64,000 nucleotides of DNA, taken from assembly GCA_001596155.1 (NCBI GenBank), contig CP014771.1:2728001-2792000 (forward strand). Direction: 5' to 3'. Shown piece by piece: positions 27,121 to 36,096 of the stretch; position 1 is the first letter of the stretch; the number at the start of each line of letters is the position of its first letter. The notes below the pieces were generated by a model. It was not told the origin of the DNA and ran no database searches. It was given only the letters and a program-made list of their open reading frames with translations. Origin of the DNA: Hymenobacter psoromatis. GTDB taxonomy: Bacteria > Bacteroidota > Bacteroidia > Cytophagales > Hymenobacteraceae. Both the position numbers and the translations under genes were made by a program.

Positions 27121-27897
27121 ATGACAACCAACAACTTTCCAGACGTTACGCTCCTCATCACCCACTACAACCGCAGCAAATCGCTGGAGCGGCTGTTGCG
27201 GGCGTTTCAAGAAATAGGCTTTGCGTTCGGGGACATTGTTGTGTCGGATGATTGTAGCCCGGCCCCGCACCTGCGAGCTCTGGAAGAACTACAGCAACGC
27301 TTTCCGTTTCGCCTGGTTACTACCCCGGTAAATAAGGGCTTAGGCAACAATCTCAACAAAGGCCAGGATGCTGTGCGCACGCCCTACACCCTGTATGTGC
27401 AGGAGGATTTTGTGCCTACCGCCGAGCTATTGCCAGCTTTCCAGTATTCGCTGGCTACGCTGCGTGAACAGCCCGATGTGGACCTCATGCGCTTCTACGC
27501 CTACTACGCCTACCCCTACCTGAAGCCCCAGGGCCACGGCTTCTCGGAAATGCTGTATAAGCCCTGGTTTACTCACACGGGCAAAATATATCAGTATAGC
27601 GACCACCCGCACCTGCGGCGCAGCACGTTTCCACAAAAATTTGGACGCTACGTCGAGGGCATCAAGTCCGATAAAACGGAGTACCTGATGTGCATCTCCT
27701 TTATTCGCCATAAAGGCAAAGCCTTATTTTACAATGATTTCAGTAGCCTGTTTTTGCAAGAGAACTCGGCTGCGGAACCAAGCACGGTGCAGCGGAGCGA
27801 CTGGCGGCAGAGCGAAAACTCGCTGATTGGGCTGGTGCGCACCGTGTACCGGCAGCTGAAATACAACTATGACCTGCACCTACGCTCTCCTTCCTAG
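27121..27897 (+). CDS. Glycosyltransferase family 2
   Basis: This 258-aa GT2 protein shows VTLLITHYNRSKSLERLLRAF, IVVSDDCSP and NKGLGNNLNKGQDAV in the nucleotide-binding half. The metal-binding D-x-D is read as YVQEDFVPT. The C-terminal half is rich in Tyr and His (RFYAYYAYPYLKP) and has no membrane helix. It follows the preceding gene after 34 nt. It adds one sugar to the EPS repeat unit by inference; the donor is unknown. Confidence 0.85.
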   Translation: MTTNNFPDVTLLITHYNRSKSLERLLRAFQEIGFAFGDIVVSDDCSPAPHLRALEELQQRFPFRLVTTPVNKGLGNNLNKGQDAVRTPYTLYVQEDFVPTAELLPAFQYSLATLREQPDVDLMRFYAYYAYPYLKPQGHGFSEMLYKPWFTHTGKIYQYSDHPHLRRSTFPQKFGRYVEGIKSDKTEYLMCISFIRHKGKALFYNDFSSLFLQENSAAEPSTVQRSDWRQSENSLIGLVRTVYRQLKYNYDLHLRSPS

Positions 27898-27954
27898 CCG
27901 GAAGCGGCTTCCACTCACGTTGCTTTTTCCTCTCCTGGCTAATAATCCTCTTTT

Positions 27955-28764
27955 ATGCGTCCCATCGGTATTCCTGCTAATATTCAGAAACACAACCAAG
28001 CTACGGAAGTGCTACAGCGCGATGTCGCGGCCATTCGGGCGCAGTTGCAGCGACTTCACTCCCCAACGCCAGAAGTTTCAATTGTAATTCCGGCCTACAA
28101 CGAGGCCGAGAATATTTTGAAAACGCTGTCGTCGCTGGCGGCTACTACTACCCGCAAAACGGTTGAGGTTATTGTAGTTAACAATAACTCGCAGGATAAT
28201 ACTGAGGCGCTGAGCATTAGCGCCGGAGCTACTTGCTTTACCGAGACCACCCAAGGCATTACGCCGGCTCGTAATGCCGGCTTGCAGCGAGCCACCGGCA
28301 AGTTTGTGTTAAACGCTGACGGCGACACCATTTACCCGCCCGATTGGATAGACCGTATGCTGGAACCCCTCTACCGCGACGATACGGCGATGGTGTATGG
28401 TACTTTTGCGTTCCTACCCACCACGGGCATCCCCAGGCCAGTCTTTCTGGCTTACGAGTACATTTCGGACATCAGCAAGTGGATTAATAAGCGGTTTCGA
28501 GAAGAGGCCGTGAATATTTATGGGTTTAACTCGGCCTTTCGCCGCACCGAGGGCCTGGCCGTCGATAGCTTCAACCACCCGCCCGGCACCAACGAAGACG
28601 GCTGGCTGGGCGTAAAGCTGCGCGAAAAATTCAAGAAGAAGTTTCACCACGTTACGCATCCCAGTGCCATCGTTTGGACTACCGACCGGCGCATTCAGTT
28701 GGATGGCGGCATGCTGAAGGGTATTATGAAACGTGTGCGGCGGCACACCAGCATGTTGAGGTAA
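27955..28764 (+). CDS. Glycosyltransferase family 2
   Basis: This 269-aa GT2 enzyme has about 40 extra N-terminal residues predicted to be helical (NIQKHNQATEVLQRDVAAIR) before the catalytic core VSIVIPAYNEAENILKTLSSL. Conserved points are VIVVNNNSQDNTEAL, GITPARNAGLQRATG and the metal site LNADGDTIYPPDW. The acceptor region contains GTNEDGWLGVKLREKF. It lies 57 nt after the previous gene and about 100 nt before the flippase. It is probably soluble with peripheral membrane contact. Confidence 0.87.
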   Translation: MRPIGIPANIQKHNQATEVLQRDVAAIRAQLQRLHSPTPEVSIVIPAYNEAENILKTLSSLAATTTRKTVEVIVVNNNSQDNTEALSISAGATCFTETTQGITPARNAGLQRATGKFVLNADGDTIYPPDWIDRMLEPLYRDDTAMVYGTFAFLPTTGIPRPVFLAYEYISDISKWINKRFREEAVNIYGFNSAFRRTEGLAVDSFNHPPGTNEDGWLGVKLREKFKKKFHHVTHPSAIVWTTDRRIQLDGGMLKGIMKRVRRHTSMLR

Positions 28765-28869
28765 CGACTCAACCTGGGCGCTGAATTTACTACGCCAAAC
28801 TATTCATTATTATTATTTTATTCGTATAAAATCGTCAGTATCGACCTCGATGCTTTTACCTTCCCTCGA

Positions 28870-30234
28870 ATGATAAACCGCTTTCGGAGCAGTAAGATTT
28901 ATTCTTATCTAAACAACAATCATTTCCTGTCGCTCACGGGCAATGTCGTCATGGCTGGCATGTCGGTGCTGTCTTCGTCGCTCATTTTTCGGTCGCTACA
29001 CCTGCAAGAAGTAGGGATGTGGATTTTGTTTACGACAATGCTGGGCCTACTCGACTCTATCCGGGCGGGTTTTCTGACCACGGCTTTTATTCGGGCCTAT
29101 TCTGGGGCTACCCCTGCCCGCGCGGCCGAGGTCATGGGCTCGACCTGGTTTATTGCCTTGTTTATCACTGTCTTATTTATTGCACTTAACACCCTGGCGC
29201 TGATATTACCTATTCCTATAAACAACGAAAGCCTAAACGTATTCTTTCATTGGTTCAGCGTCACATTCATTGCCACCCTACCGGGCTTTATCGCCGGCTG
29301 CGTGTTGCAGGCCGAGATGAAGTTTGACAAGCTGCTGTATTTGCGCGTCATTTCGCAGGGCGTATTTATCCTGGGTATCACGGTGCTGGTGCTCACCAAG
29401 CAGATGACGCTGTTTCGACTGTTGTACCTGAATATCGGCCGCGAGGCTGTGACCAGCCTGGCGGCGCTACTTTTTGGCTGGACCAACTTTCGGATGCTTA
29501 AGGACCGCTCGGTAGCCTGCGCCAAAGAGCTGGCGCACTTTGGCAAGTACAGCATTGGCAGCTTCATTGGCTCCATGCTCCTGCGCGATTCCGATACGTT
29601 CGTTATCAACTTCATGCTGGGTCCGGCCGCGCTGGCAGTTTACAACGTCGCCCAGCGGTTCATGGAGTTTATCGAGATACCCTTGCGCAGCTCCGTGGCA
29701 ACGGCCATACCGGCTATGTCGGCCGCCTTCAACCAGGGTGACAAGGTGCGTCTGGGCTGGGTAATGCAGCGGTATGCTGGGGTTATTACCTGGGCGCTGG
29801 TACCGCTTATTATCGTCATGTTTGTGGGAGCTGACCCACTGATTTCGCTGCTGGGCGGCCATAAATACGCGGGCACCGAGGCCGCCAACGTGCTGCGTAT
29901 CTTCTTGGTTATCGCCATTTTGTTTCCCATTGACCGCTACTTTGGCGTGGCCCTCGACGTCATCAATCAGCCCAAGATGAACCTCATCAAGGTGTTTATT
30001 ACGCTCATCATGAGCGTAACCACCAACATCCTGGGCATTAAGCTGCTGCATAACATTTACGGCGTGGCTATTGCCAGCGCGCCAACCATTGTCGCGGGCT
30101 TTATTTTTGGGTACCTGGCATTCAGTCGCTACAGCAAGCTGAGTGTCCTGTCCATCATTGAGACGGGATTTGAAGAAAGCAAGAAGATTATTTTCGGCTT
30201 TGTAGCCAAGCTGCGCCCCGCTAAATCCCACTAA
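28870..30234 (+). CDS. Wzx-type polysaccharide flippase
   Basis: This 454-aa integral membrane protein has about 12 hydrophobic helices spread over its length. The pattern is that of oligosaccharide flippases of the MVF/PST superfamily: N-terminal NVVMAGMSVLSSSLIFRSL, a central SFIGSMLLRDSDTFVINFMLGP (charged residues inside the membrane) and AVYNVAQRFMEFIEIPLRSS. It would flip lipid-linked repeat units to the periplasm. No Wzy polymerase was recognised in the window, so either another protein does this, or export is unusual, or the gene lies elsewhere. The preceding gap of 105 nt is AT-rich. Confidence 0.87.
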   Translation: MINRFRSSKIYSYLNNNHFLSLTGNVVMAGMSVLSSSLIFRSLHLQEVGMWILFTTMLGLLDSIRAGFLTTAFIRAYSGATPARAAEVMGSTWFIALFITVLFIALNTLALILPIPINNESLNVFFHWFSVTFIATLPGFIAGCVLQAEMKFDKLLYLRVISQGVFILGITVLVLTKQMTLFRLLYLNIGREAVTSLAALLFGWTNFRMLKDRSVACAKELAHFGKYSIGSFIGSMLLRDSDTFVINFMLGPAALAVYNVAQRFMEFIEIPLRSSVATAIPAMSAAFNQGDKVRLGWVMQRYAGVITWALVPLIIVMFVGADPLISLLGGHKYAGTEAANVLRIFLVIAILFPIDRYFGVALDVINQPKMNLIKVFITLIMSVTTNILGIKLLHNIYGVAIASAPTIVAGFIFGYLAFSRYSKLSVLSIIETGFEESKKIIFGFVAKLRPAKSH

Positions 30235-30283
30235 CTACCTGGCTTTTCGGCCCTACCCCCCCACTTTTTACCAACGTCTCGCT

Positions 30284-31192
30284 ATGAGTTCCGCCCCCGC
30301 TACCGGTCAGCCAATTACCATTGTGATGGCTAGCGATAACTTCTACGCCATCCTGATTGCGCCCCTACTCAAGTCGATTGAGGTGAACCACAAAACCGGG
30401 GAGAAGCTGGATTTCTACGTTATCGACGACGAGATTTCGGCGCAAAATAAGCAGCGGCTCCAGGCCACCATCGACCCGGCCATGAGTAGCCTGCACTGGG
30501 TGAAAGCCAGTGAAGCTATTTTCCAGGATATCAAAGTGCCGGTCGATAAAACGGCCTTTCCGCTGACGGCCTACCTGCGCCTGTTTGCACCCTACGTAGT
30601 GCCTGCCGAGCGCGACCGGGTTATTTACCTCGACTGCGACATGCTGGTGCTCGAAGATATTTCGACGCTGTGGAAAATGGATACTGGCGGCAAAGCTTTC
30701 GCGGCCGTGCAGGACTTGCAGGAGGTAGTGAGCTGCTCCTGGGGCGGCGTGCCCAATTACGAGCAGCTGGGCATTCCGGCCGATTCCAAGTACTTCAATT
30801 CGGGCCTGCTGCTCATCGATGCCAAGAAGTGGAAAGCTGACAAGGTGACCCACAAGGTTATCCAGTGTCTGATTGATAATCAGCAGTATGTGAACTGGGT
30901 AGACCAATACGGCCTGAACGCGGGCATGGCCAACCAGTGGCACGAGTTGGATAAGCGCTGGAACTGGTATGCCATCCAAGACGATAAAACGACCGACGGC
31001 CGCGCCCCGGCGCTTATTCACTTTCTCGACATCAAGCCGATTTTCAAGTCCTACGCATCCAATAAGACCTTCCAGACCGAATTTTATAAGTATATGAAGC
31101 TCACACCTTGGAAAAATCACCAGCCGGTGAGCGACTATGTGCGTGTGCTTCGCAAGGTGTACAATAAAGTAAAGAAAGCTGTTACAAAGTAG
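30284..31192 (+). CDS. Glycosyltransferase family 8
   Basis: This 302-aa GT8 enzyme (LgtC/glycogenin type) has ITIVMASDNFYAILIAPLLKS, the core PLTAYLRLFAPYVVP, the metal-binding VIYLDCDMLVLEDI, YFNSGLLLIDAKKWK and LIHFLDIKPI. These enzymes retain anomeric configuration and commonly use UDP-galactose or UDP-glucose. The C terminus is basic (VRVLRKVYNKVKKAVTK), consistent with attachment to the inner face of the membrane. It is the last gene of the EPS operon and is followed by a strong terminator. Confidence 0.92.
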   Translation: MSSAPATGQPITIVMASDNFYAILIAPLLKSIEVNHKTGEKLDFYVIDDEISAQNKQRLQATIDPAMSSLHWVKASEAIFQDIKVPVDKTAFPLTAYLRLFAPYVVPAERDRVIYLDCDMLVLEDISTLWKMDTGGKAFAAVQDLQEVVSCSWGGVPNYEQLGIPADSKYFNSGLLLIDAKKWKADKVTHKVIQCLIDNQQYVNWVDQYGLNAGMANQWHELDKRWNWYAIQDDKTTDGRAPALIHFLDIKPIFKSYASNKTFQTEFYKYMKLTPWKNHQPVSDYVRVLRKVYNKVKKAVTK

Positions 31193-31226
31193 CTGTTTTC
31201 AGGGGCAAGCCCCTTAGTTGCCACGA

Positions 31227-31266
31227 GGGCAGCTGGTTCGCGCACTGCGAACCAGCTGCCCTTTTT
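31227..31266 (+). terminator. Strong rho-independent terminator ending the EPS operon
   Basis: GGGCAGCTGGTTCGC (31227-31241) and GCGAACCAGCTGCCC (31247-31261) form a perfect 15-bp stem with a 5-nt loop, followed by TTTTT. It lies 35 nt after the GT8 stop codon. Confidence 0.93.
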
Positions 31267-31715
31267 GCTTGCGTCCTTTTTAGCCGAGCGCTCTTGCCGT
31301 GCCCCCTCAACCTGGTTCTTAGGTTGGGGTGGGCGGTGGGCGGGCAATGCAGAGAGGGGTAGGGGCACTACGAAAGCCGACTACATGAGCTCGGACAAGC
31401 CAACTGCGTTAGGCAACGCTGGCACGCCGACACCAGCGTTGCCAAAATTCCTGAGGCACAATATTTTCAGAAATTTTTTGTATTATACTAATAACTCTCT
31501 TTATTCTACTTCTATTTTTTGTAGGATATTTTTTATTTTAAGAATGACTGCTTATATTCACATCTTGGGCTCATAAGACAATTTAAACATCTTCTATTGG
31601 CTTATCATAAAACCTGTACTTGTTTTAGTTAAAAACATTTTTTCATAGCTGATTATAACAATGGGATAAAAACTAAAAATCGCTTGTTAGCTAAAAATTA
31701 AATTTTACTTACTTT
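31267..31715. other. AT-rich intergenic region
   Basis: About 450 nt between the EPS terminator and a large secreted-protein gene. The first half is mixed in composition. The second half (31460-31715) is strongly AT-rich and probably carries the promoter of the next gene. I see no supportable gene or RNA. Confidence 0.5.
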
Positions 31716-34700
31716 ATGGTGAACAATAATTTTACTGTCACTGCCTGCTTTTTTTTACTGCTGGCCTTCTTTAAGCTGGGCACGGTTTCCGCCCAGATTA
31801 AGCCTAATGCGGGAGAAGAGTATGTGCCCATCGCGACTATTGCGGAGAGCAGCTTCACTGGGCAGGATTACTCGCCCTGGCAAGATGACGACTTGCATCA
31901 TCTGGTGCAGAACTGCTGGCTACCGACTAATTTTCAATACGTTGACGTAACGCTGCGCCTTCAGCATCCAACCGTGTTGAGCCGGGTTTCGCTGTTTGAT
32001 TTCGAAGGGGTATTTACGGCAATGCCAGCCACTATCTATGCGCTGAGTGGGACGCAACGCACGCTACTCGGCACGTTCACCGGTGAAAAATACTACCAAT
32101 ATGTGAGCATGGTAGCAGCGGGCAGCATTACGGCTGATGCCATAATAATACATAAATATTGCAATAATATACCGGTTAAAGTAAAGGTCTTCGGTCGCAC
32201 CGATGTGGTCCCGCAGCCAGTGGCAGCGGTTATCACTTTTGACGCCCTACCCACCCGCAAACTCGGGACGTCGTCGTTTGTGCTGGCGGCCACCAGCAAT
32301 AACCCGGCTACGCCCATCACCTACTCATCATCGGTACGGAGCGTTATGACGGTAGCGCAGGTGGGAGGGCAGTGGGTGGCTACCAGCGTGGGGCCGGGTA
32401 CCACTACCATCACGGCCAGCCAGGCAGCTAGTACTTCCTACTTGGCGGCGGAGGCTAGCCAAACCGAGCTAATATTGGATGCCTCGGCGGCGATGGCCAA
32501 TAAGATTCCTATCGACGGCACGCGGTGGTATGGCCTCAGCAACTCGCCCAACAATATACAGGCGCTATTTGATGGCTCAACCAACACGGGCTCCGTTACG
32601 GGCTGGGGTAAAATAATCCCCTCATATGATGCGTATTACACGCTCCAGCCGGGCGAGGCGATGAGCATTGAAAGCATCCGCTTTTTTGATGGGGGTAGCA
32701 ATAACATGGGCGACCCAATGACCCTGTCAGTTATTACCACTAACTGGGAGCGCATTCCAATAGGTACCTACACCGGTGGCCACAATTACCAGTGGGAAGG
32801 CCCGAATCCCAGCCAGTTAATTAATTATCAACTGCCCACGCCCATTAGCAACATCCGGGCGCTGGTTATTACGGCTACCTGGGGTTACCCCACCGAGATT
32901 GAGCTGTACGGCTCGTATGTGGCCGGCACGCCGCTGCCCGTTGCGGACCCAGTAGCCTTGGCTATACAAAAGCAGGTGAAGCTGCGGCAGGAAATGAGCG
33001 TAAATGCCTTTGAGTGGGATTTGGAAGACCCGAATGCACCGGGGCAGGTTGACGAAACCCGCCTGGAGGCCGTGAAAAACTTTACCGGCATCCGGCACTA
33101 CCTCGATTGGGAAAAGCTAGAGTCGGAGGAAGGCAGCTTCACCTACAACCCCGTGCACAGCGGCGGCTGGAACTACGACGTGATGTATCAGCGCCTTAAA
33201 GCCGAGGGCTTAGACGTGCTGGCCTGCGTGAAAAGCCTACCCGGCTGGATGCTGGACTCGTATCCCAGCGCCGACCGCGACGCCGAAAACGTGCCCGTGC
33301 GCTACGGTCGTGACTTCACCGACCCCAACTCGTATATCGAGCAGGCGCGGATGGCGTTTCAGTACGTGGCCCGCTACGGGTACAACCCCAATGTCAACCC
33401 GGCCCTGCTGCATGTGAACGCCACCACGCGCTGGACAGGCGACGCGGCTAACCAAGTGAGAATCGGCCTGGGCTACATTAAGTATATTGAGTGCGACAAC
33501 GAGCGCGACAAGTGGTGGAAGGGCCGCAAGGCCTACCAGACCGGCCGCGAATATGCCGCCAACCTGTCGGCGTTCTACGATGGCAACAAAAACACGATGG
33601 GGCCGGGCATCGGCGTAAAGAATGCCGACCCCAGCATGAAGGTGGTGATGGCGGGGATAGCTGCTCCTATGACCGACTACGTGCGCGGCATGATTGACTG
33701 GTGCCGGCAGTACCGAGGCCTGAATGCCGACGGCTCAGTAAATCTGTGCTGGGACGTGATTAACTACCATTTGTATTCAAATAATGCGGGCACGTCGCAG
33801 AATGGCAACTCTACCCGTGGCTCGGCCCCTGAGGTAGCCAATGCTGGCCAGGTGGCCCAGGACTTTATTAGAATGGCCCACCAGTATGCCGGCGACATGC
33901 CCATTTGGATAACCGAAACCGGCTACGATACCAACCAGGGCAGCCCACTCAAGGCCATCGCCATCGGCAATAAGTCAGTGTTGCAAACTGAGGCCGACTG
34001 GCTGCTGCGCACGGCGCTGCTCTACGCCCGCTGGGGGATAGAGCGCACGTTCATGTATCAATTATCGGATGACAACCCTACCAATCCGGTCCAGTTCGGG
34101 TCGTCGGGCCTCATTAATGCTGACCACACGCCCAAGCCGGCCGCCGATTTTCTGCGCCAAACGGCCCAGCTTTTTGGCGATTTTGCCTACAAAGGCACCC
34201 TGAACAGTGACCCCATCGTGGACCGCTACCAGGCCCCCGACGGCCGCACCGCGTATGCCTTGGTGGTGCCCGACGAGCAGGGTCGCACGGCCAGCTATAC
34301 TCTCAGCCTGGGCGGGGTAGATACGGTTACTATTTGCCAGCCGGTGAGCGGGCAGGCCGCCATGAGCACTACCAAAGTGCGCGTTCAGAATGGCCAGCTA
34401 TCCCTTACCGTTACTGAAACGCCCACTTTTGTTCTAGTTGGCACTATCCCGGTCGTAAAGGCAGTTGGGGCGACTTGCCCAGGGGTAGGGAGCATTCAAT
34501 GGGAGCAGTGGACCAATATCAGCGGCACGGCCATTAGCACCATTCCTACCCAAACCACGCCCAATAATACGGCTACGCTCACGCGCCTGGAAAGCGGGCG
34601 CAACCTCGGCGACAGCTTCGGCGCCCGCATCCGCGGCTACATCTGCGCCCCGCTGGATGGCGCCTACCAGTTCCGCATTTCCGGCGACGACGACTGCCAG

Positions 34701-35282
34701 CTCTGGCTCAGCCTCGACGATAATCCGGGCAATAAAGTGTTGATTGCGGGCTTCACGGGCTGGACCGACTACCGCCAGTGGGATAAGTTTGCCGGGCAGC
34801 AGTCGGCTAATATCACGCTACTGGCCGGGCACCGATACTACCTGGAGGTGCTGCACAAGCAGAATATTGGCAACGACAACGTGTCCGTGGCCTGGACCCT
34901 CCCTAGTGGTGCCATTGAAATTCCGATAGCCGGCGCTCACCTCATTCCTTTCACGGCTACTACCCCCATCAAAGTTAACCTACAGCCAACTCAGAATCCG
35001 GCCTCCGCAACGGCCGCCAGCGAGCCTCAGCTACTCGTGTACCCCAACCCTTTGACCAGCCAGACCACGGTAGAGTTTAGCCTGCCCGCAGCAGGCGAAG
35101 CTACCCTATTGGTCTACGACGCCAGTAATCACTTGGTCCAACGCTTATTTAGTGGGCCCGCTACGGCGGGCCCGCAGCCAGTGCTTACCTTGGCGGGTAG
35201 TGGCCTGGCGCCCGGCTGGTACCTTGTGCAGCTCCTTACCGATACGAAAATCATCACGCAAAAGCTGTTAAAAACGGATTAG
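31716..35282 (+). CDS. Secreted glycoside-hydrolase-like protein with PA14 and T9SS sorting domain
   Basis: This 1188-aa protein is exported by a signal peptide (about residues 1-26, cleaved after VSA) and then by type IX secretion. Residues 30-400 are beta-sandwich regions with an Ig-like part (PVAAVITFDALPTRKLG) and discoidin-like parts. Residues about 415-840 form a (beta/alpha)8 clan-A-like hydrolase domain: the putative acid/base is in YIECDNERDKWW (about residue 592) and the putative nucleophile in IWITETGYDT (about 732). A PA14 domain follows (about 923-1078), and the last 85 residues are the T9SS C-terminal domain (LLVYPNPLTSQTTVEF). It may trim or bind the cell's own EPS; this is inferred from position after the EPS operon. 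Confidence 0.85.
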   Translation: MVNNNFTVTACFFLLLAFFKLGTVSAQIKPNAGEEYVPIATIAESSFTGQDYSPWQDDDLHHLVQNCWLPTNFQYVDVTLRLQHPTVLSRVSLFDFEGVFTAMPATIYALSGTQRTLLGTFTGEKYYQYVSMVAAGSITADAIIIHKYCNNIPVKVKVFGRTDVVPQPVAAVITFDALPTRKLGTSSFVLAATSNNPATPITYSSSVRSVMTVAQVGGQWVATSVGPGTTTITASQAASTSYLAAEASQTELILDASAAMANKIPIDGTRWYGLSNSPNNIQALFDGSTNTGSVTGWGKIIPSYDAYYTLQPGEAMSIESIRFFDGGSNNMGDPMTLSVITTNWERIPIGTYTGGHNYQWEGPNPSQLINYQLPTPISNIRALVITATWGYPTEIELYGSYVAGTPLPVADPVALAIQKQVKLRQEMSVNAFEWDLEDPNAPGQVDETRLEAVKNFTGIRHYLDWEKLESEEGSFTYNPVHSGGWNYDVMYQRLKAEGLDVLACVKSLPGWMLDSYPSADRDAENVPVRYGRDFTDPNSYIEQARMAFQYVARYGYNPNVNPALLHVNATTRWTGDAANQVRIGLGYIKYIECDNERDKWWKGRKAYQTGREYAANLSAFYDGNKNTMGPGIGVKNADPSMKVVMAGIAAPMTDYVRGMIDWCRQYRGLNADGSVNLCWDVINYHLYSNNAGTSQNGNSTRGSAPEVANAGQVAQDFIRMAHQYAGDMPIWITETGYDTNQGSPLKAIAIGNKSVLQTEADWLLRTALLYARWGIERTFMYQLSDDNPTNPVQFGSSGLINADHTPKPAADFLRQTAQLFGDFAYKGTLNSDPIVDRYQAPDGRTAYALVVPDEQGRTASYTLSLGGVDTVTICQPVSGQAAMSTTKVRVQNGQLSLTVTETPTFVLVGTIPVVKAVGATCPGVGSIQWEQWTNISGTAISTIPTQTTPNNTATLTRLESGRNLGDSFGARIRGYICAPLDGAYQFRISGDDDCQLWLSLDDNPGNKVLIAGFTGWTDYRQWDKFAGQQSANITLLAGHRYYLEVLHKQNIGNDNVSVAWTLPSGAIEIPIAGAHLIPFTATTPIKVNLQPTQNPASATAASEPQLLVYPNPLTSQTTVEFSLPAAGEATLLVYDASNHLVQRLFSGPATAGPQPVLTLAGSGLAPGWYLVQLLTDTKIITQKLLKTD

Positions 35283-35439
35283 TGCAGTAGCCCAGGGCCG
35301 CCCGCAGGCCTACTATTTTTAGCCAGTTGGGGTAGAAGCCTGTGGTGGACTGTTGCTGGGAAGGTTACTTATCTTTGAACCCTGCTGCCTAGTTGCCGCG
35401 GCCGGGCTCCTTGCCGGCTGCGGGCGCGCTACCTACTCT

Positions 35440-36060
35440 ATGGCTTTTACTGACAAGATTAAAGATAATCCCCGCCTGAAAGCGCTGGCTTTGTGGTCAA
35501 TTATTGTTCCGCGCGAGGCCCGGCCCCGGCTGTGGGTGCGCTGGCTGGTCAACCCCTTTCGACACAAGTACGGGCGTCGGTCGCTGGTGCGGTGGAATAC
35601 CCGCCTCGATGTGGTACCCTTCAACCCGTTTACGCTGGGCGACGAGTCCATCATCGAAAGCTACGCCACCGTTAATAATGGGATGGGCGGCGTACTAATT
35701 GGTGACCGCACTCTAGTAGGCCTCAGCAACGTGCTTATTGGCCCCTTGCGCATTGGCAATGACGTGATTATCGCCCAAAACGTCGTATTTTCGGGTCTCA
35801 ACCACGGCTACTTGGATATCACGCAGCCCATCCGGGACCAGCCCTGCACTACGGCCGAAATAATAGTGGAGGATGAGGTCTGGATTGGGGCTAATGCGAC
35901 CATCACGGCCGGCGTGCGCATTGGGCGCCATGCAGTAGTAGCGGGGGGTAGCGTCGTGACCAAAGACGTGCCGCCCTACACCATTGTGGGTGGTAACCCG
36001 GCCCGGCCGCTCAAACATTACTCGGCTGCCACCGGGCAGTGGGAGCGAGTAAAGACTTAA
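35440..36060 (+). CDS. Hexapeptide-repeat (LbH) O-acyltransferase
   Basis: This 206-aa protein of the maltose/galactoside O-acetyltransferase type has the left-handed beta-helix hexad pattern (VLIGDRTLVGLSNVLIGPL; VWIGANATITAGVRIGR; VVAGGSVVTKDVPPYTIVGG) and the closing GNPARPLKHY. The catalytic His is probably that of GLNHGY. It transfers an acetyl or other acyl group from CoA to a sugar hydroxyl, here likely an EPS sugar. The frame is open back to 35353, but the family length and the cytoplasmic nature favour the ATG at 35440. It converges on the acyltransferase at 36097 with only 36 nt between stops. Confidence 0.88.
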   Translation: MAFTDKIKDNPRLKALALWSIIVPREARPRLWVRWLVNPFRHKYGRRSLVRWNTRLDVVPFNPFTLGDESIIESYATVNNGMGGVLIGDRTLVGLSNVLIGPLRIGNDVIIAQNVVFSGLNHGYLDITQPIRDQPCTTAEIIVEDEVWIGANATITAGVRIGRHAVVAGGSVVTKDVPPYTIVGGNPARPLKHYSAATGQWERVKT

Positions 36061-36096
36061 TCCGCCGCACCGCCCGGCAAGTTTGCGCATTCTTTA

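Noticed and set aside
30365..31120. 251-codon minus-strand frame
   Set aside because: Antisense shadow of the GT8 gene.
31265..31576. 103-codon frame after the EPS terminator
   Set aside because: Composition changes abruptly within it from GC-rich to AT-rich, it begins inside the terminator and shows no domain.
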